From positions 210,886 to 274,885 of the forward strand of contig NZ_FPAU01000005.1 of assembly GCF_900116535.1 (NCBI RefSeq): a stretch of DNA of 64,000 nucleotides, written 5' to 3'. Position numbers and translations under genes: made by a program. Positions 62,801-64,000 of this stretch are shown here, one piece after another; position 1 is the stretch's first letter, and every line of letters begins with the position of its first letter. The notes beneath the pieces were generated by a model. The model worked only from the letters and a program-made list of their open reading frames with translations, ran no database searches and had not been told where the DNA came from. The DNA comes from Kosakonia arachidis. Lineage in GTDB: Bacteria > Pseudomonadota > Gammaproteobacteria > Enterobacterales > Enterobacteriaceae.

Positions 62801-64000
62801 CGGACGGGCGGCAGTTGCAGTATCTGCGCTACGGTACCGGACATCTGTTGGAGATACAGCTTGCCATTGGCGGTAATACGCTGCCGGTTGCCAGCTACCA
62901 GCGTGACAAACTGCACCGCGAAACGCGTCGCACCACGGGTGCGGTGGAGCTGGAAACGCACTATGACATCGCCGGGCGCATCAGCCAGCGGCGCTGCGTG
63001 GATAATGTGCGTCAGCGGCTGGTGTTTGAGCGCCGCTACCAGTGGGATCGGGCCGATCAGATCATCCGCCAGATGTACACCGATGGCGCGCCGCCGACGC
63101 CTGCGGATAAATATCGCCAGTCGTTGTGGGGATACGATGCAGCAGGTCGCATGACGCAGAGTATTCAGCCTTCCGGAGAAGAGCGTTTCTGGTATGACGC
63201 GGCAGACAACCGCACAACAGCGGATTTGCCGCCGGTCTGGGACAACCTGCTAAAACGCCTCGACGGCGTGCGCCGCGAATATGACGGCTTCGGGCGCATG
63301 ACGGAACGCCATGATACGCATCGCGGCATCGTGCAGCGCTTCAGTTATGACGATGAGCAGCGCATCAGCCAGGTCATCATTGAAGGCGACGCGGAGTTCA
63401 GCAAAGCGGAATACCGTTACGACGCATTGGGCCGCCGCATGGAGAAACAGGTGTGGCGACGCCACAGCCGCACGCCGGAACGCACGCAGTATGCATGGTC
63501 CGGGCTGCAAATGGTGGGCGAAACCCGCGACCGCGACCCGGAAGCCGCCGTGCAGTATATCTACACGGAAAACAGCTACGAGCCGCTGGCGCGCGTCGAC
63601 AGCCGCCAGCAATACGCGGAAATTTACTGGTATCACAGCGAAATCAACGGGCTGCCGCAATCGGTCACCGACAGTAACGGCGATATCGTCTGGCGCGGCG
63701 CGTTCAGCGCATGGGGACGCGCAGAGCAGGAAAACGACACGCTGAGGTGGGACACCCCGCAGAACCTGCGCTTCCAGGGGCAGTACCTCGACCGCGAAAC
63801 CGGGCTGCACTACAACACGTTCCGCTACTACGACCCGACCGGCGGCTGCTACACCCAGATGGACCCGATAGGGTTGCTGGGTGGGCTGAATACGTATACC
63901 TATGTGCCGAATCCACAGAGCTGGATCGATCCTTTCGGGCTTGCGGTATGTTCTGTCCGCAAAGTTAATGGGACTAAAATTTATGGCACTGGGCAGGTTG
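59809..64000 (+). CDS. PAAR-containing Rhs toxin, 3' truncated by window edge
   Basis: About 1397 codons are visible with no stop; the frame is open from 59809 to the edge. Residues about 25-65 are two hydrophobic helices (the target of the Eag chaperone). A PAAR-type domain with VACKKGHMV follows from about 195. A second hydrophobic stretch lies at about 265-325. The long Rhs core with YD repeats spans about 340-1340. The conserved end block contains DPIGLLGGLNTYTYVPNP (about 1352) and DPFGLA (about 1374), where the toxin tip is normally cut off. Only ~20 residues of the variable toxin tip (CSVRKVNGTKIYGTGQV) are visible; its activity cannot be named. The immunity gene is beyond the window. 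Confidence 0.93.
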   Translation, partial: MTDYLAARIDDPLIHSSALADFVGGLVEGAIVAAIFIAATTPIGIVVAGVAVAGLMFSGALESVGNAAGKLVDSLIDPGPPDAQIVSGSDNVRIMGKKAARAAGTVDRAYLNATASADESSFDWAGFGMMALAGVAATLKTALMPGEALMAIAERASKLTLDDVKQWGKNTWDDLTQPLVESASPYASPAPHDNVACKKGHMVTSSNFVAQGSKAVLINNQPAARNGHLSTCEAEIKVSENPRVRIGGDTITVRDIHSGKNQLAYLAGNLLGSAVVAVLPSLIKMGCNRLIVNRLMREIICPLGAYVASAGVMPVLAAAVNTVHPVNILTGAKILSKEEDLDFVLPDRMPLYWQRIYHSRNLATGMLGTGWMLPFETRLYRQSDNQLIFLDMTGRELGMGNVQPGDIIDYQEDGIKLFCSPNGAMVIQQNDGEHQLYEPDPTRPGEWRIQRIYDRHENVQHFSWNERGQLVRISGDNEALDVELEYDALSGRLCAVYQVYDGARHLLVSYRFNEQGQLIAVTDADGIVTRQFGWDQASEMMAWHAYATGLKVQYQWRPDANSRHWRVEAYRVLDDRGEVLERWRIDADETQRRARVSNDEGVSSEHHWDELFRITAYTDPHGGNWQFRWAGNSEQLLAMVQPDGASWEYAWDARGNLTMERDPLDRTTLTSWHPLYSFPLKEVLPDGAIWQYEYNVAGDVVKLTDPEGGVTRFEWNAQGDLLRRIDALENSHRFWWDALGQLIREEDCSGYQSRSQYDASGKLISTTDPLGNSERYIWSPAGRLQTWVRADGRETLFSYNRAGLLCGQNIDGLLERKVTLNARGQVIEAIDPAGQVTRFRFNRAGRLVTLTNANNQQWRFDYTPDGLLTRQHDYAGRQTEYQYNTMQQVATLVRHPASGSGLSPLVTNYEYDAIGRMVVRETEQHRTEYRYNALSTEIHRFPYSAWRQAMIDQREPESGEVVVFRRNKLGDLVGEDNHSGVYLHQYDALSNLSTTTFPDGRQLQYLRYGTGHLLEIQLAIGGNTLPVASYQRDKLHRETRRTTGAVELETHYDIAGRISQRRCVDNVRQRLVFERRYQWDRADQIIRQMYTDGAPPTPADKYRQSLWGYDAAGRMTQSIQPSGEERFWYDAADNRTTADLPPVWDNLLKRLDGVRREYDGFGRMTERHDTHRGIVQRFSYDDEQRISQVIIEGDAEFSKAEYRYDALGRRMEKQVWRRHSRTPERTQYAWSGLQMVGETRDRDPEAAVQYIYTENSYEPLARVDSRQQYAEIYWYHSEINGLPQSVTDSNGDIVWRGAFSAWGRAEQENDTLRWDTPQNLRFQGQYLDRETGLHYNTFRYYDPTGGCYTQMDPIGLLGGLNTYTYVPNPQSWIDPFGLAVCSVRKVNGTKIYGTGQV

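Overview
The window is a contiguous piece of an enterobacterial chromosome. Gene order follows the Escherichia coli 78-79 min segment (bcsG-F-E, bcsR-Q-A-B-Z-C, pdeK, dctA, yhjJ, kdgK, pdeH, yhjG, yhjE, yhjD, yhjC, treF, gor, rlmJ, prlC, rsmJ, uspA, uspB, pitA, yhiN), with insertions. Two neighbouring cellulose operons, the aguBA locus and a type VI secretion VgrG-Eag-Rhs module suggest a plant- or soil-associated member of the Enterobacter/Kosakonia group. The genus call is inference from gene content, not a phylogenetic result.

Bases 1-17.6 kb are a cellulose region. It opens inside the 3' end of one operon (partial bcsC, bcsD, bcsZ), which carries bcsD and so resembles type I operons. This runs into a convergent bcsGFE operon, and then a divergent, complete bcsRQABZC operon of the E. 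coli type. BcsA has its catalytic motifs and PilZ c-di-GMP site, BcsE has an RxxD site in its C-terminal part, and BcsG keeps every catalytic residue checked, so phosphoethanolamine-modified cellulose is expected.

Bases 17.8-30.7 kb hold c-di-GMP and metabolic genes. PdeK lies directly behind bcsC, and its EAL motif reads KAL. DctA, the degenerate M16 protein YhjJ and KdgK (with a KdgR-like operator) follow. PdeH has a textbook FliA promoter, and YhjG, YhjE, YhjD and YhjC come after it. The flagellar-controlled PdeH and the c-di-GMP-activated cellulose synthase place the motility/sessility switch within about 16 kb.

Bases 30.8-51.7 kb are mostly housekeeping: a short-chain dehydrogenase, a YdeI-like OB-fold protein, acetyltransferases, an STY4199-like membrane protein, cytoplasmic trehalase, agmatine-to-putrescine enzymes (AguA, AguB) with a divergent LysR regulator, glutathione reductase, two rRNA methyltransferases, a periplasmic acid phosphatase, oligopeptidase A, the universal stress proteins, PitA and YhiN.

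Bases 51.8-64 kb are accessory. They hold a secreted protein of unknown function, a two-gene unit of an ATP-grasp protein and a SerC-type aminotransferase, an AT-rich stretch with an acetyltransferase and a 207-bp inverted-repeat-bounded element, and then vgrG, an Eag chaperone gene and a PAAR-Rhs toxin gene that runs off the right edge just as its variable toxin tip begins.
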